DNA of 47,867 nucleotides from Mycobacterium gordonae. Its GTDB lineage: Bacteria > Actinomycetota > Actinomycetes > Mycobacteriales > Mycobacteriaceae. Both the position numbers and the translations under genes were made by a program. Under the pieces are notes generated by a model. It did no database searches. It was not told where the DNA came from and saw nothing but the letters and a program-made list of their open reading frames with translations. Within the stretch, counting starts at the first letter, position 1. The number at the start of each line of letters is the position of its first letter. This document shows positions 35,001 through 44,518 of this stretch, piece after piece. The DNA lies in NCBI RefSeq assembly GCF_001417955.2, contig NZ_LKTM01000318.1, positions 1-47,867 on the forward strand, in the 5' to 3' direction.

Positions 35001-38000
35001 TCGTCGAACTGGCGATCCGCGCCGGGGACGAGGTCGGCTGTTCGGCGGTCGACGAGCTTACGTTGCGGTCACCGCTGGTGATCCCGGCTTCGGGATCGGT
35101 TGCGGTACAGGTGATTGTCGGGGCGGCCGCCGACGAGACCGGGCAGCGGGGCGTGTCGATCTACTCGCACGCCGACGTCGACGGCGGTTCGGTGTGGGTG
35201 TGTCACGCCGAGGGCACATTGCGTCCGGGCTCCGTCGAGCCCGGCGCGGATCTGTCGGTCTGGCCGCCGAAGGGCGCTGTCGCCATCGATTTGGCCGGCG
35301 GTTACGAGCGGCTGGCCGAGCACGGCTACGGGTACGGTCCGGCGTTCCGCGGGTTGACGGCGTTGTGGTCCCGGGGTCAGGAGTTGTTCGCCGAGGTGAC
35401 GCTGCCGGAGGCGGCAGGCGGTTCGGCCGCCTACGGGGTGCATCCGGCGCTGCTCGATGCCGCCCTGCACGCCGCGGTACTGGCCAATCCGGCAGCCGAA
35501 CTCATGCTGCCGTTCGCCTGGCAGGGCGTGACGCTGCACGCCGCGGGCGCTTCCGGGGTACGGGTGCGGATCGCCCCCGCCGGCGAGTCCGCGGTTTCTG
35601 TCGAGCTGGCCGACGGCCTGGGTCTGCCGGTGCTGTCGGTCGCTGCCATGGTGGCCCGCCCGGTGAACGAAAAGCGCTTGCGCGCGGCACTTTCCGGATC
35701 CGGACCGGACCGGCTGTTCGAACTGGTCTGGACGCCGGCAACCGCCACCGGCGGTGCCGCTATGCCGCCGTATGAGATCTTCGAATCCGTCGTCGGTGAC
35801 GAGGATCCGGTCACCGCAACTTACGAACGTACGCACCGCGCGCTGGCCGCGCTGCAGTCGTGGCTGACCGAGCACGAGACGGGTGTGCTGGTGGTGGCGA
35901 CCAGGGGCGCGATGGCGCTGCCGGGCGAGGACGTCACCGATCTGGCGGGCGCCGCGGTCTGGGGCCTGGTGCGCTCGGCGCAAACCGAAAACCCCGGTCG
36001 TCTGTTGTTGATCGATTCCGATGCGCCACTGGATGATTCGGCGCTGACAGCGGCACTGGCCGTGGGCGAGCCGCAGCTGCTGGTGCGCGCGGGCCAGATC
36101 TACACCCCGCGGGTTCGTGGCAGCCGCGCGGTTGATCACATCCTTGAACCGCCCGGCGACGGGCCGTGGCGGCTGGGCCTGAGCAGTGCGGGCACATTCG
36201 AGAACCTGCGGCTGGAGCCGGTGCCAAACGCCGACGCGCCGCTGGAGCCCGGTTACGTCCGCGTCGCCCTGCACGCCATCGCGGCCAACTTCCGCGACAT
36301 CATGATCACGCTGGGCATGTTCACCCACGAAGCGTTGCTGGGTGGCGAGGGCGCCGGCGTGGTGGTCGAGGTCGGACCCGGCGTCACCGAGTTCGCGGTC
36401 GGCGATTCGGTGTGCGGCTTCTTCCCCGACACCAGCGGCACCCTGGTCCCCGGCGATGTCCGGTTGCTGCTGCCGATGCCGTCGGATTGGTCATACGCCG
36501 AAGCGGCGGCCATTTCAGCGGTTTTCACCACCGCCTGGTTCGCGTTCATGGACCTGGCACCCGTCAAGCCGGGGCAGCGGGTGTTGATCCACGCCGCCGC
36601 CGGTGGTGTGGGGATGGCGGCCACCCAGCTGGCCCGGCATCTCGGGTTGGAGGTGTTCGGCACTGCCAGCAAGGGCAAGTGGGACACGCTGCGCGCCATG
36701 GGTTTTGACGACGACCACATCTCCGACTCGCGCAGCCTCGACTTCGAGGAAAAATTCCGGACCGTTACCGGCGGGGCGGGCATGGATGTCGTCCTGGACT
36801 CGCTGGCGGGCGAATTCGTCGACGCCTCCCTTCGTCTCGTTGCCCCCGGTGGGGTGTTCCTGGAGATGGGCAAGACCGACATCCGCGACCCCGGGGTGAT
36901 CGCCCAGCAATACCCGGGTGTGCGCTACCGCGCCTTCGACCTGTTCGAGCCGGGGCGTCCGCGCATGCACCAGTACATGCTCGATCTCGCCGAACTCTTC
37001 GACGCCGGGGTGTTGCGGCCGTTGCCGGTGACGACGTTCGACATCCGGCGCGCGCCGGCGGCGCTGCGCTACCTCAGCCAGGCCCGCCACATCGGCAAGG
37101 TCGTCATGACCCTGCCGGGCCTGTGGGCCCGCGGCACGGTGTTGATCACCGGCGGCACCGGCATGGCCGGTTCGGCGCTGGCGCGCCATGTCGTCACCCA
37201 GCACGGCGTTCGGCATCTGGTGCTGCTCAGCCGGCGCGGCCCTGACGCACCCGGTGCCGCCGAGCTGGTGGCTGAACTCGAGGCCGCGGGTGCGCAGGTT
37301 CAGGTGGCGGCATGTGACGCTGCCGACCGCCCGGCGCTGGCCAAGGTGATCGCCGACATCCCGGTGCAGCGGCCGCTTTCCGCGGTGATTCATGCCGCCG
37401 GCGTGCTGGACGACACGGTGGTCACCTCGCTGACACCGGACCGGATCGATTCGGTGCTGCGGGCCAAGGTGGACGCCGCGTGGAACCTGCACGAGCTCAC
37501 CCGGGACCTGAATGTCGCTGCCTTCGTGATGTTTTCGTCGATGGCCGGCCTGGTCGGCTCGTTGGGGCAGGCCAACTATTCGGCAGCCAACTCCTTCCTC
37601 GACGGGCTGGCCGCACACCGCCGGGCACACGGGTTGCCCGCAATCTCGCTGGGTTGGGGACTGTGGGACCAGGCCAGCGCCATGACCGGCGGACTGGACG
37701 AAGCGGACCTGGCCCGGTTGGGGCGCGAAGGCGTCCTGGCCCTGTCCTCGCACGAGGCACTGGAACTGTTCGACACCGCGCTGATCGTCGACGAGCCGTT
37801 CCTGGCGCCCGCCCGGATCGACCTCGCCGCGCTGCGTGCCCACGCCGTAGCGGTGCCGCCGATGTTCCGGGACCTGGTCAACGCACCGACACGGCGACAG
37901 GTCGACGAGTCGCTGGCGGCGGCGAAGTCGAAATCGGCCCTCGCGCACCGGTTGCACGGGCTGGCGGAGGCCGAGCAGCACGCCCTGCTGCTGGACCTGG

Positions 38001-41000
38001 TGCGCTCCCACATCGCCACGGTGCTGGGCAACGTCGCGCCCGAAGCGATCGATCCCGACAAAGCGTTCCAGGACTTGGGCTTTGACTCGCTGACCGCCGT
38101 CGAGATGCGTAACCGGCTGAAATCCGCCACCGGACTCTCGCTTTCACCCACGTTGATCTTCGACTACCCGACCCCGAGCGGCCTGGCCACCTACATCCGG
38201 ACCGAACTCGCCGGATTGCCGCAGGAGGCCACCGACGTCCCGGCCGTGCGGGTCACCGGTGCGGACCAGATCGCGATCGTGGGCATGTCCTGCCGCTACC
38301 CCGGTGGCGTGCACTCGCCCGAAGACCTGTGGGACATGGTGATTCAGGGGCGCGACGTGCTGTCGGATTTCCCGGCCGACCGGGGCTGGGACCTGGCCGG
38401 GCTGTACAACGCCGATCCCGACGTCGCCGGCACCTGCTACACCCGCACCGGCGGTTTCGTGGACGGCGTCGCCGACTTCGATCCCGCCTTCTTCGGAATC
38501 GCACCCAGCGAAGCGCTGGCGATGGACCCGCAGCAACGCCTGTACCTCGAATTGTCCTGGGAGGCACTGGAACGGGCCGGCATCGAGCCGGGCTCGCTGC
38601 GGGGCAGCGCCACGGGAGTGTTCGCCGGGGTGTACACCCAGGGCTACGGCATCGGCGCCGCACAGGCGGCGGAAGGCTTCCGGTTGACCGGGCAGTCGTC
38701 CAGTGTCGCCTCGGGTCGCGTCGCCTATGTGCTCGGGCTGGAAGGGCCCGCGGTGTCAGTGGACACCGCGTGCTCGTCCTCGCTGGTGGCGTTGCACATG
38801 GCGGTGCAGTCGCTGCGGTCGGGGGAGTGCGACCTGGCGCTGGCCGGCGGTGTCACGATCAACGCGACGCCCGACATCTTCATCGAATTCAGCCGCATGC
38901 GGGGCCTGTCGGCCGACGGACGGTGCAAGGCATTCGCCGGCGCCGCCGATGGCACCGGATTCTCCGAGGGCGGCGGAATGCTGGTGGTGGAACGGCTTTC
39001 CGATGCACAACGGCTGGGGCACCCGGTACTGGCTCTGGTGCGCGGGTCGGCCATCAACCAGGACGGCGCGTCCAACGGATTGACCGCTCCCAACGGTCCC
39101 TCCCAGCAACGGGTGGTGCGCGCCGCGCTGGCCAGCGCGGGCCTGACGGCCACCGAGGTCGACGTGGTCGAGGGCCACGGCACCGGCACCATGCTCGGCG
39201 ACCCGATCGAGGCACAGGCGTTGCTGGCCACCTACGGGCAGGGCCGCACCGCACCGCTGTGGCTGGGGTCGATCAAGTCGAACATGGGCCACACGCAGGC
39301 CGCCGCCGGTGTGGCCGGAGTGATCAAGATGGTGCAGGCGATGCGTCACCAGGTGTTGCCGGCCACGTTGCACGTCGACGCGCCGAGCCCGCACGTGGAC
39401 TGGTCGACGGGATCGGTTGCGCTGCTGACCGAGCCGCAGCCGTGGCCTGCCGAGGCGGCACGTGCCCGGCGAGCCGGAGTCTCGTCGTTCGGGATCAGCG
39501 GCACCAACGCGCACGTGATCATCGAATCCGGACCCGCGGCGCCCGCAGTCGAAACTGCGGGGCCGAAACCCGCGATGCTGCCCTGGGTCATCTCCGCCAA
39601 GTCCGCCCCGGCGTTGCGCGCCCAGGCGGGCCGGCTGGCCGAATACCTGGGGCGGCACGACGAACTCGACGCCGCCGACGTCGGCTGGTCCCTGGCCGGC
39701 CGATCATCCTTCGAGCACCGCGCCGTCGTCATCGGCGACGACCGGGGCCGGCTGCTGGCAGGGCTGTCCGAGCTGGCCGACGACGACGATCTCCGCACGG
39801 TCGTCCGCGGTGTGGCACAACCGGGCGGTAAGACCGTCTTCGTGTTCCCCGGCCAGGGTTCCCAGCTGCTGGGCATGGGCATGGGCCTGCACGCGACCTA
39901 CCCGGTGTTCGCCGAGGCGTTCAACACCGTCGTCGGCGAACTGGACCGCCACTTGCTTCGGCCGCTGCGCGAGGTGATGTGGGGCCACGACGAAAGCGTG
40001 CTCAACACAACCGAGTTCGCTCAGCCGGCGCTGTTCGCGGTGGAAGTCGCGTTGTTCCGGCTGCTGGAATCCTGGGGAGTGCGGCCCGACTTCGTGATGG
40101 GGCACTCCGTCGGCGAACTGTCGGCCGCGCACGTTGCCGGCGTGCTGTCGCTGGAGAACGCCGCCGTCCTGGTCGCCGCCCGGGGCCGGTTCATGCAGCG
40201 GCTGGAGGCCGGCGGCGCGATGGTCGCCGTGCAGGCCACCGAGGATGAGGTGCGGCCGCTGCTGACGGCCGAGGTCAGCATCGCCGCGGTCAACGGCCCG
40301 GCGTCGCTGGTCATTTCGGGTGAGCAGCAGGCCGTGCTCGAAGTCTCCGAGCGCCTGCGGGCCGAGGGCCGCCGGGTGCACCAGCTCGCCGTTTCCCACG
40401 CCTTCCATTCCCCGCTGATGGATCCCATGGTCGACGAATTCGGCTCGGTTGCGGCCGGACTGCCGATCGGACAACCCACGATTCCGGTCATCTCGAACCT
40501 GACCGGGCAACTGGCCGGCGACGACTTCGCCTCAGCCGCCTACTGGAAGCGTCACGTCCGGGAAGCGGTGCGTTTCGCCGACAGCATCCGCTACGCGCAG
40601 TCAGCCGGCGCGACAAGGTTTTTCGAGGTCGGTCCGAACGGCGGCCTGACCGCGTCGATCGAGGAGTCGCTGCCCGACGTCGCGATCACCACCGCCTCCG
40701 CGCTGCGCAAGGACCGGCCCGAACCGGCCACGCTGACCACCGCGGTGGCTCAGGTTTACGTCGCGGGTGCGGCGGTGGACTGGCGTGCCGTCCTGGGACA
40801 GGCGAACTTCGTCGAATTGCCGACGTATGCCTTTGAACGACGCCGATTCTGGTTGTCCAGCGGCAACGCCGCCGTCGATGCCGAGGGCCTGGGCCTGGCT
40901 CCCGGTGAGCACGCCCTGTTGGGGGCGGTTGTCGACCTGCCGTCCTCGGGCGGGGTGGTGTTGACCGGCCGGCTGTCGGCGGCGACGCACGGCTGGCTGC

Positions 41001-44000
41001 GGGACCACGCGGTGGGTGGCGTCGCCATCTTCCCGGGCGCGGGATTCGTGGAGCTGGCCATCCGTGCCGGGGACGAAGTCGGCTGCACGACCGTCGACGA
41101 ACTCACCCTGGCTGCCCCGCTCATCTTGCCCGAATCCGGTTCGGTCGCCGTGCAAGTCGTCGTCGATGCCGCCGACGAATCCGGCTCGCGTGGCGTATCG
41201 GTGTTTTCGCGGGCCGAGAGCGGCTGGCTGCTGCACGCCGAAGGTTCGGTGAGTACCGCTGCCGCACAACCGGTCACGGATCTGTCGACCTGGCCGCCGG
41301 CGGGCGCCAGCCCGGTCGACGTCACCGGAACTTACGAGCGGCTGGCCGAGCGCGGGTACGGCTACGGCCCGGCCTTCCAGGGACTGACCGCCATGTGGCG
41401 TCGCGGCGACGACCTCTATGCGGAGGTGAATCTGCCAGATACGGCGGGGTTGTCGCCCACGGGCTTCGGCGTGCACCCAGTCGTACTGGACGCGGCACTG
41501 CACGCGATCATCGCGGGCGCCAACGACAGCCTGGAGCGCGCCGACGGCGTGTTGGTGCCCTTCGCCTGGCAGGGCGTGTGCCTGCATGCGGCGGGCGCGT
41601 CGGCGGTGCGGGCCCGCATCACGCCGACCGGACCGTCGTCGGTGTCGGTGGAGTTGACCGACGCGCTGGGGTTGCCCGTCCTGTCGGTGGCCTCGATGGT
41701 TGCCCGTCCGGTGACCGAGCAACAGCTCAAGGCCGCGCTGTCGGGCTCGGCCGGTGACCGACTGTTCGAGGTGAACTGGTCGCCCGCACCTGCCCTGGCC
41801 ACCGGTGGAACCCCGCCCTACCAGGTCTTCGCGTCCGAACCCGTCGCGGGCGACACCCTGGCCGGGGTGTACACCGCCACCCATCGCGCGCTGGAGGCCG
41901 TGCAGGCCTGGCTGGCTGAGCACGACTCGGGAGTTCTGGTGGTGTCGACGCGCGGTGCAGTGGCCCTACCCGGTGAGCGCATCACCGACCTGGCCGGAGC
42001 CGCGGTCTGGGGTCTGGTGCGTTCCGCGCAAACCGAGCATCCCGGCCGAATCGTGTTGGTGGACACCGATGTGCCCATCACCGAAGAGGAGGCGGCAGCG
42101 GTCCTGTCGGTCGGTGAGCCACAGGTTTTGTTGCGCAACGGCACTCCGCACATCGCGCGCGTACACGGCAGCCGCGCGGTGCGCGGGCTGCTGGCGCCCC
42201 CGGGCGACGTTCCGTGGCGACTGGGCATGAGCAGCCCGGGTACGTTCGAGAACCTGCGGATGGAGCCCATTCCCGACGCGGACGCCCCGCTGGGCCCGCG
42301 GCAGGTGCGAATCGCGACCAGTGCCATGGCCGCCAACTTCCGCGACGTCATGATCGCGCTCGGCCTCTATCCCGACGAAGCCGCGGCCATGGGTGTCGAA
42401 GCGTCGGGAACGGTGATCGAAACCGCCTCGGATGCCGTTCTTTTCCAGGTAGGGGAGCGGGTCACGGGATTGTTCCCGGAGGGCACCGGGGCCGTGGCGA
42501 CCACCGACGAGCGGTTGCTGATCAAGGTTCCGGCCGGGTGGTCGGACACCGACGCCGCCACCGCGCCGGTCGTCTTCGCCACCGCCTACTACGCGTTGAA
42601 GGTGCTGGCGGATGTGCAGCCCGGACAGCGGCTGCTGGTGCACGCGGCTGCCGGGGGTGTGGGTATGGCGGCCGTCCAGCTGGCCCGGCACTGGGGTGTC
42701 GAGGTTTTCGCGACCGCGAGCAAGGGCAAGTGGGACACGCTGCGTGCCATGGGCTTTGACGATGCACACATCGGCGATTCGCGAAGCCTGGACTTCGAGG
42801 ACTCTTTCCGCGCCGCCACCGGTGGGCGTGGTGTGGACGTGGTGCTGGACTCACTGGCCGGCGACTTCGTCGACGCCTCCCTGAGATTGGTGGCGCCGGG
42901 CGGGGTTTTCCTCGAGATGGGCAAGACCGACATCCGCGACGCGGCTGAGGTCGCCGAACAAGGGGTGCGCTACCGCGCTTTCGACCTGTTCGAAGCCGGG
43001 CCCGACCACATCCAGCGGATGCTCGCCGAACTGTCCGAACTCTTCGCCGCCGGCGTGCTGAAGCCGTTGCCGGCCACGGTGTTCGACGTGCGCCGGGCGG
43101 CCGCGGCGCTGCGCTACCTCGGCCAGGCGCGCCACGTCGGCAAGGTCGTGATGAGCATGACCTCCGGTGTGGGCGAGGGCACCGTGCTGATCACCGGCGG
43201 CACCGGGATGGCCGGATCGGCCTTGGCCCGGCATCTGGTGCACCGGCATCAGGTGCGCCGGCTGCTGCTGGTGAGTCGTCGCGGCCCGGATGCCCCGGGC
43301 GCGGCGGAGTTGGCCGCCGAACTCAAGGCCGCCGGCGCAGACGTTCGTGTGGTCGCCTGTGATGCGGCCGACCGGGCAGCGCTGGCCGAGGTGATTGCCG
43401 ATGTCCCGGCGCAGCATCCGTTGTCGGCGGTGATCCACGCCGCCGGAACGCTCGACGATGCGGTGGTCACGTCGTTGACTCCCGAACGCGTCGATGCGGC
43501 GATGCGGGCCAAAGTGGATGCGGCGTGGAACCTGCACGAGTTGACCCGCGACCTCAAACTGTCGGCGTTCGTGATGTTCTCGTCGATCGCGGGACTGGCC
43601 GGGGCCTCCGGCCAGGCCAACTATGCTGCGGGTAACTCGTTCCTGGACGCGCTGGCCCTGCACCGCCAACAGCACGGGCTGCCTGCCGTCTCGCTCGGAT
43701 GGGGACTCTGGGATCAGGCCAGCAGCATGACCGGAGCGCTGGGTGCGGCCGATCTCGCCCGGTTCGCCCGCGACGGGATCGTGGCGATGGGGTCCGAGGA
43801 AGCCCTCGAATTGTTCGACACCGCTCTGGTTGTCGACGAGCCGTTCCTGCTCCCGGCACACATCGACCTGGTGGCGCTGCGCGCCAAGTTCGACGCCGGA
43901 ACGTTGCCACCGATGTTCGTCGACCTGATCAATGCGCCGGCGCGCCGTCAGGTGGACGACTCGCTGGCTGCCGCCAAGTCCAAATCGGCACTGCTGCAAC

Positions 44001-44518
44001 GGCTGGAAGGCCTCGACGAGGAGGAACAGCACGCCGTTCTGCTGGATCTGGTGCGGTCGCACATCGCCACCGTGCTGGGCAACACCACACCCGAGGCCAT
44101 CGACCCCGACCGGGCGTTCCAGGAACTGGGCTTCGACTCGCTCACCGCGGTCGAGATGCGCAACAGGCTCAAAGCCGCAACCGGGCTCGGGCTTTCGCCG
44201 ACGCTGATCTTCGATTACCCGAACTCGGCGGCCCTGGCCGGCTACTTCCACCAGGAACTGCTCGGTGCGGCGCACCAGGATGCACAGCCCGCGGCGGCGC
44301 CCGGCGAAGAGGAGCTGCGGCGCGTCGTGGCGTCCATCCCGGTCAAGCGGCTGCGGCAGGCCGGCGTGCTGGAGCTGCTGCTGGCGCTGGCCAACGAGAG
44401 CGACGGCGACCGCAACGGCGCTGCCGGCGCGCCGCAGGACCAGTCGGCCGGCAAGGACCTCGCGGACATGGACCTCGACGACCTGGTCAACGCCGCCTTC
44501 ATGGACGACGACGAGTGA
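32096..44518 (+). CDS. pks12: Two-module type I polyketide synthase (mycoketide synthase)
   Basis: Pks12 builds the mycoketide chain of mannosyl-beta-1-phosphomycoketides by alternating its two modules. The 4140 residues read: N-terminal docking coil; KS1 (Cys203, His338, His380); AT1 (Ser651, YASH 751-754); DH1 (His956); ER1; KR1 (about 1680); ACP1 (Ser1998); KS2 (Cys2226, His2361); AT2 (Ser2671, HAFH 2768-2771); DH2 (His2971); ER2; KR2 (about 3696); ACP2 (Ser4015); acidic docking tail. There is no thioesterase. YASH predicts methylmalonyl and HAFH malonyl extender units. Both KRs carry LDD. The ATG at 32096 follows GAGGGG by 6 bases. The length is close to M. tuberculosis Pks12 (about 4151). 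The stop overlaps the next gene. Confidence 0.97.
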   Translation: MSDQLQHATEALRKALVQVERLKKTNRALLERTSEPIAIVGMSCRFPGGVDSPDSLWQMVAEGRDVIAEFPTDRGWDVGQLFDPDPDAQHKTYANTGGFVDGVADFDAAFFGIAPSEALAMDPQHRMLLELSWEALERAGIDPGGLRGSATGVFAGIIAQGYGMFAEEIEGYRLTGMTSSVASGRVSYVLGLEGPAVSVDTACSSSLVALHMAVQSLRSGECDLALAGGATVNATPTVFVEFSRHRGLAPDGRCKAYAGAADGVGWSEGGAVVVVERLSDAQRLGHPVLAVVRGTAVNQDGASNGLTAPNGPSQQRVVRAALANAGLSATDVDVVEGHGTGTTLGDPIEAQALLATYGQGRAESGRQPLWLGSIKSNMGHTQAAAGVAGVIKMVQAMRHEVLPATLHVDVPSPHVDWSAGAVELLAQPQPWITESARARRAAVSSFGISGTNAHVIIESAPAAQLREAGPQRPAVPWTISAKSAPALTAQAARLAEYIGGRDDLDIADVAWSLAGRTAFEHRAVIVGGDRDRLLAGLAALADDEPGDFVSGVAHPTGKTVFVFPGQGSQWPGMAVELLDTAPVFARQIDACAEAFAEFVDWSLLDVLRGAPGAPGLDRVDVVQPVLFAVMVSLAELWRSIGVRPDAVIGHSQGEIAAAYVAGALTLHDAAKVVTLRSKLLTGLAGPGGMLSIACGAEQARELLAPFGGRLDIAAVNGPSAVVVSGEGAALDELSAVCVERELRVRRIDVDYASHSAEVEAIRSELTEVLAGLEPSSSRIAFFSSVTGNRLDTAGLDAEYWYRNIRQTVQLDQAVRSACEHGYRVFIESSPHPALIAGIEGTVSACDTEPVVVPTLGREDGGLQRFLSSAAAAFVAGVAVNWRGVLDGAGFVELPTYAFDKRRFWLSSEGTGADASGLGLTASEHPLLRAVVELPDSGGVVLTGRLSASAQGWLADHAVSGMAVFPGTGFVELAIRAGDEVGCSAVDELTLRSPLVIPASGSVAVQVIVGAAADETGQRGVSIYSHADVDGGSVWVCHAEGTLRPGSVEPGADLSVWPPKGAVAIDLAGGYERLAEHGYGYGPAFRGLTALWSRGQELFAEVTLPEAAGGSAAYGVHPALLDAALHAAVLANPAAELMLPFAWQGVTLHAAGASGVRVRIAPAGESAVSVELADGLGLPVLSVAAMVARPVNEKRLRAALSGSGPDRLFELVWTPATATGGAAMPPYEIFESVVGDEDPVTATYERTHRALAALQSWLTEHETGVLVVATRGAMALPGEDVTDLAGAAVWGLVRSAQTENPGRLLLIDSDAPLDDSALTAALAVGEPQLLVRAGQIYTPRVRGSRAVDHILEPPGDGPWRLGLSSAGTFENLRLEPVPNADAPLEPGYVRVALHAIAANFRDIMITLGMFTHEALLGGEGAGVVVEVGPGVTEFAVGDSVCGFFPDTSGTLVPGDVRLLLPMPSDWSYAEAAAISAVFTTAWFAFMDLAPVKPGQRVLIHAAAGGVGMAATQLARHLGLEVFGTASKGKWDTLRAMGFDDDHISDSRSLDFEEKFRTVTGGAGMDVVLDSLAGEFVDASLRLVAPGGVFLEMGKTDIRDPGVIAQQYPGVRYRAFDLFEPGRPRMHQYMLDLAELFDAGVLRPLPVTTFDIRRAPAALRYLSQARHIGKVVMTLPGLWARGTVLITGGTGMAGSALARHVVTQHGVRHLVLLSRRGPDAPGAAELVAELEAAGAQVQVAACDAADRPALAKVIADIPVQRPLSAVIHAAGVLDDTVVTSLTPDRIDSVLRAKVDAAWNLHELTRDLNVAAFVMFSSMAGLVGSLGQANYSAANSFLDGLAAHRRAHGLPAISLGWGLWDQASAMTGGLDEADLARLGREGVLALSSHEALELFDTALIVDEPFLAPARIDLAALRAHAVAVPPMFRDLVNAPTRRQVDESLAAAKSKSALAHRLHGLAEAEQHALLLDLVRSHIATVLGNVAPEAIDPDKAFQDLGFDSLTAVEMRNRLKSATGLSLSPTLIFDYPTPSGLATYIRTELAGLPQEATDVPAVRVTGADQIAIVGMSCRYPGGVHSPEDLWDMVIQGRDVLSDFPADRGWDLAGLYNADPDVAGTCYTRTGGFVDGVADFDPAFFGIAPSEALAMDPQQRLYLELSWEALERAGIEPGSLRGSATGVFAGVYTQGYGIGAAQAAEGFRLTGQSSSVASGRVAYVLGLEGPAVSVDTACSSSLVALHMAVQSLRSGECDLALAGGVTINATPDIFIEFSRMRGLSADGRCKAFAGAADGTGFSEGGGMLVVERLSDAQRLGHPVLALVRGSAINQDGASNGLTAPNGPSQQRVVRAALASAGLTATEVDVVEGHGTGTMLGDPIEAQALLATYGQGRTAPLWLGSIKSNMGHTQAAAGVAGVIKMVQAMRHQVLPATLHVDAPSPHVDWSTGSVALLTEPQPWPAEAARARRAGVSSFGISGTNAHVIIESGPAAPAVETAGPKPAMLPWVISAKSAPALRAQAGRLAEYLGRHDELDAADVGWSLAGRSSFEHRAVVIGDDRGRLLAGLSELADDDDLRTVVRGVAQPGGKTVFVFPGQGSQLLGMGMGLHATYPVFAEAFNTVVGELDRHLLRPLREVMWGHDESVLNTTEFAQPALFAVEVALFRLLESWGVRPDFVMGHSVGELSAAHVAGVLSLENAAVLVAARGRFMQRLEAGGAMVAVQATEDEVRPLLTAEVSIAAVNGPASLVISGEQQAVLEVSERLRAEGRRVHQLAVSHAFHSPLMDPMVDEFGSVAAGLPIGQPTIPVISNLTGQLAGDDFASAAYWKRHVREAVRFADSIRYAQSAGATRFFEVGPNGGLTASIEESLPDVAITTASALRKDRPEPATLTTAVAQVYVAGAAVDWRAVLGQANFVELPTYAFERRRFWLSSGNAAVDAEGLGLAPGEHALLGAVVDLPSSGGVVLTGRLSAATHGWLRDHAVGGVAIFPGAGFVELAIRAGDEVGCTTVDELTLAAPLILPESGSVAVQVVVDAADESGSRGVSVFSRAESGWLLHAEGSVSTAAAQPVTDLSTWPPAGASPVDVTGTYERLAERGYGYGPAFQGLTAMWRRGDDLYAEVNLPDTAGLSPTGFGVHPVVLDAALHAIIAGANDSLERADGVLVPFAWQGVCLHAAGASAVRARITPTGPSSVSVELTDALGLPVLSVASMVARPVTEQQLKAALSGSAGDRLFEVNWSPAPALATGGTPPYQVFASEPVAGDTLAGVYTATHRALEAVQAWLAEHDSGVLVVSTRGAVALPGERITDLAGAAVWGLVRSAQTEHPGRIVLVDTDVPITEEEAAAVLSVGEPQVLLRNGTPHIARVHGSRAVRGLLAPPGDVPWRLGMSSPGTFENLRMEPIPDADAPLGPRQVRIATSAMAANFRDVMIALGLYPDEAAAMGVEASGTVIETASDAVLFQVGERVTGLFPEGTGAVATTDERLLIKVPAGWSDTDAATAPVVFATAYYALKVLADVQPGQRLLVHAAAGGVGMAAVQLARHWGVEVFATASKGKWDTLRAMGFDDAHIGDSRSLDFEDSFRAATGGRGVDVVLDSLAGDFVDASLRLVAPGGVFLEMGKTDIRDAAEVAEQGVRYRAFDLFEAGPDHIQRMLAELSELFAAGVLKPLPATVFDVRRAAAALRYLGQARHVGKVVMSMTSGVGEGTVLITGGTGMAGSALARHLVHRHQVRRLLLVSRRGPDAPGAAELAAELKAAGADVRVVACDAADRAALAEVIADVPAQHPLSAVIHAAGTLDDAVVTSLTPERVDAAMRAKVDAAWNLHELTRDLKLSAFVMFSSIAGLAGASGQANYAAGNSFLDALALHRQQHGLPAVSLGWGLWDQASSMTGALGAADLARFARDGIVAMGSEEALELFDTALVVDEPFLLPAHIDLVALRAKFDAGTLPPMFVDLINAPARRQVDDSLAAAKSKSALLQRLEGLDEEEQHAVLLDLVRSHIATVLGNTTPEAIDPDRAFQELGFDSLTAVEMRNRLKAATGLGLSPTLIFDYPNSAALAGYFHQELLGAAHQDAQPAAAPGEEELRRVVASIPVKRLRQAGVLELLLALANESDGDRNGAAGAPQDQSAGKDLADMDLDDLVNAAFMDDDE
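32200..44190 (+). repeat. Internal module duplication of pks12
   Basis: Module 1 (about 32200-38150) and module 2 (about 38270-44190) are direct repeats of the same KS-AT-DH-ER-KR-ACP order, offset by roughly 6.07 kb. Near-identical DNA persists in places, such as the KS stretch at about 32724-32782 against 38793-38851. The AT regions are clearly diverged. Confidence 0.85.
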
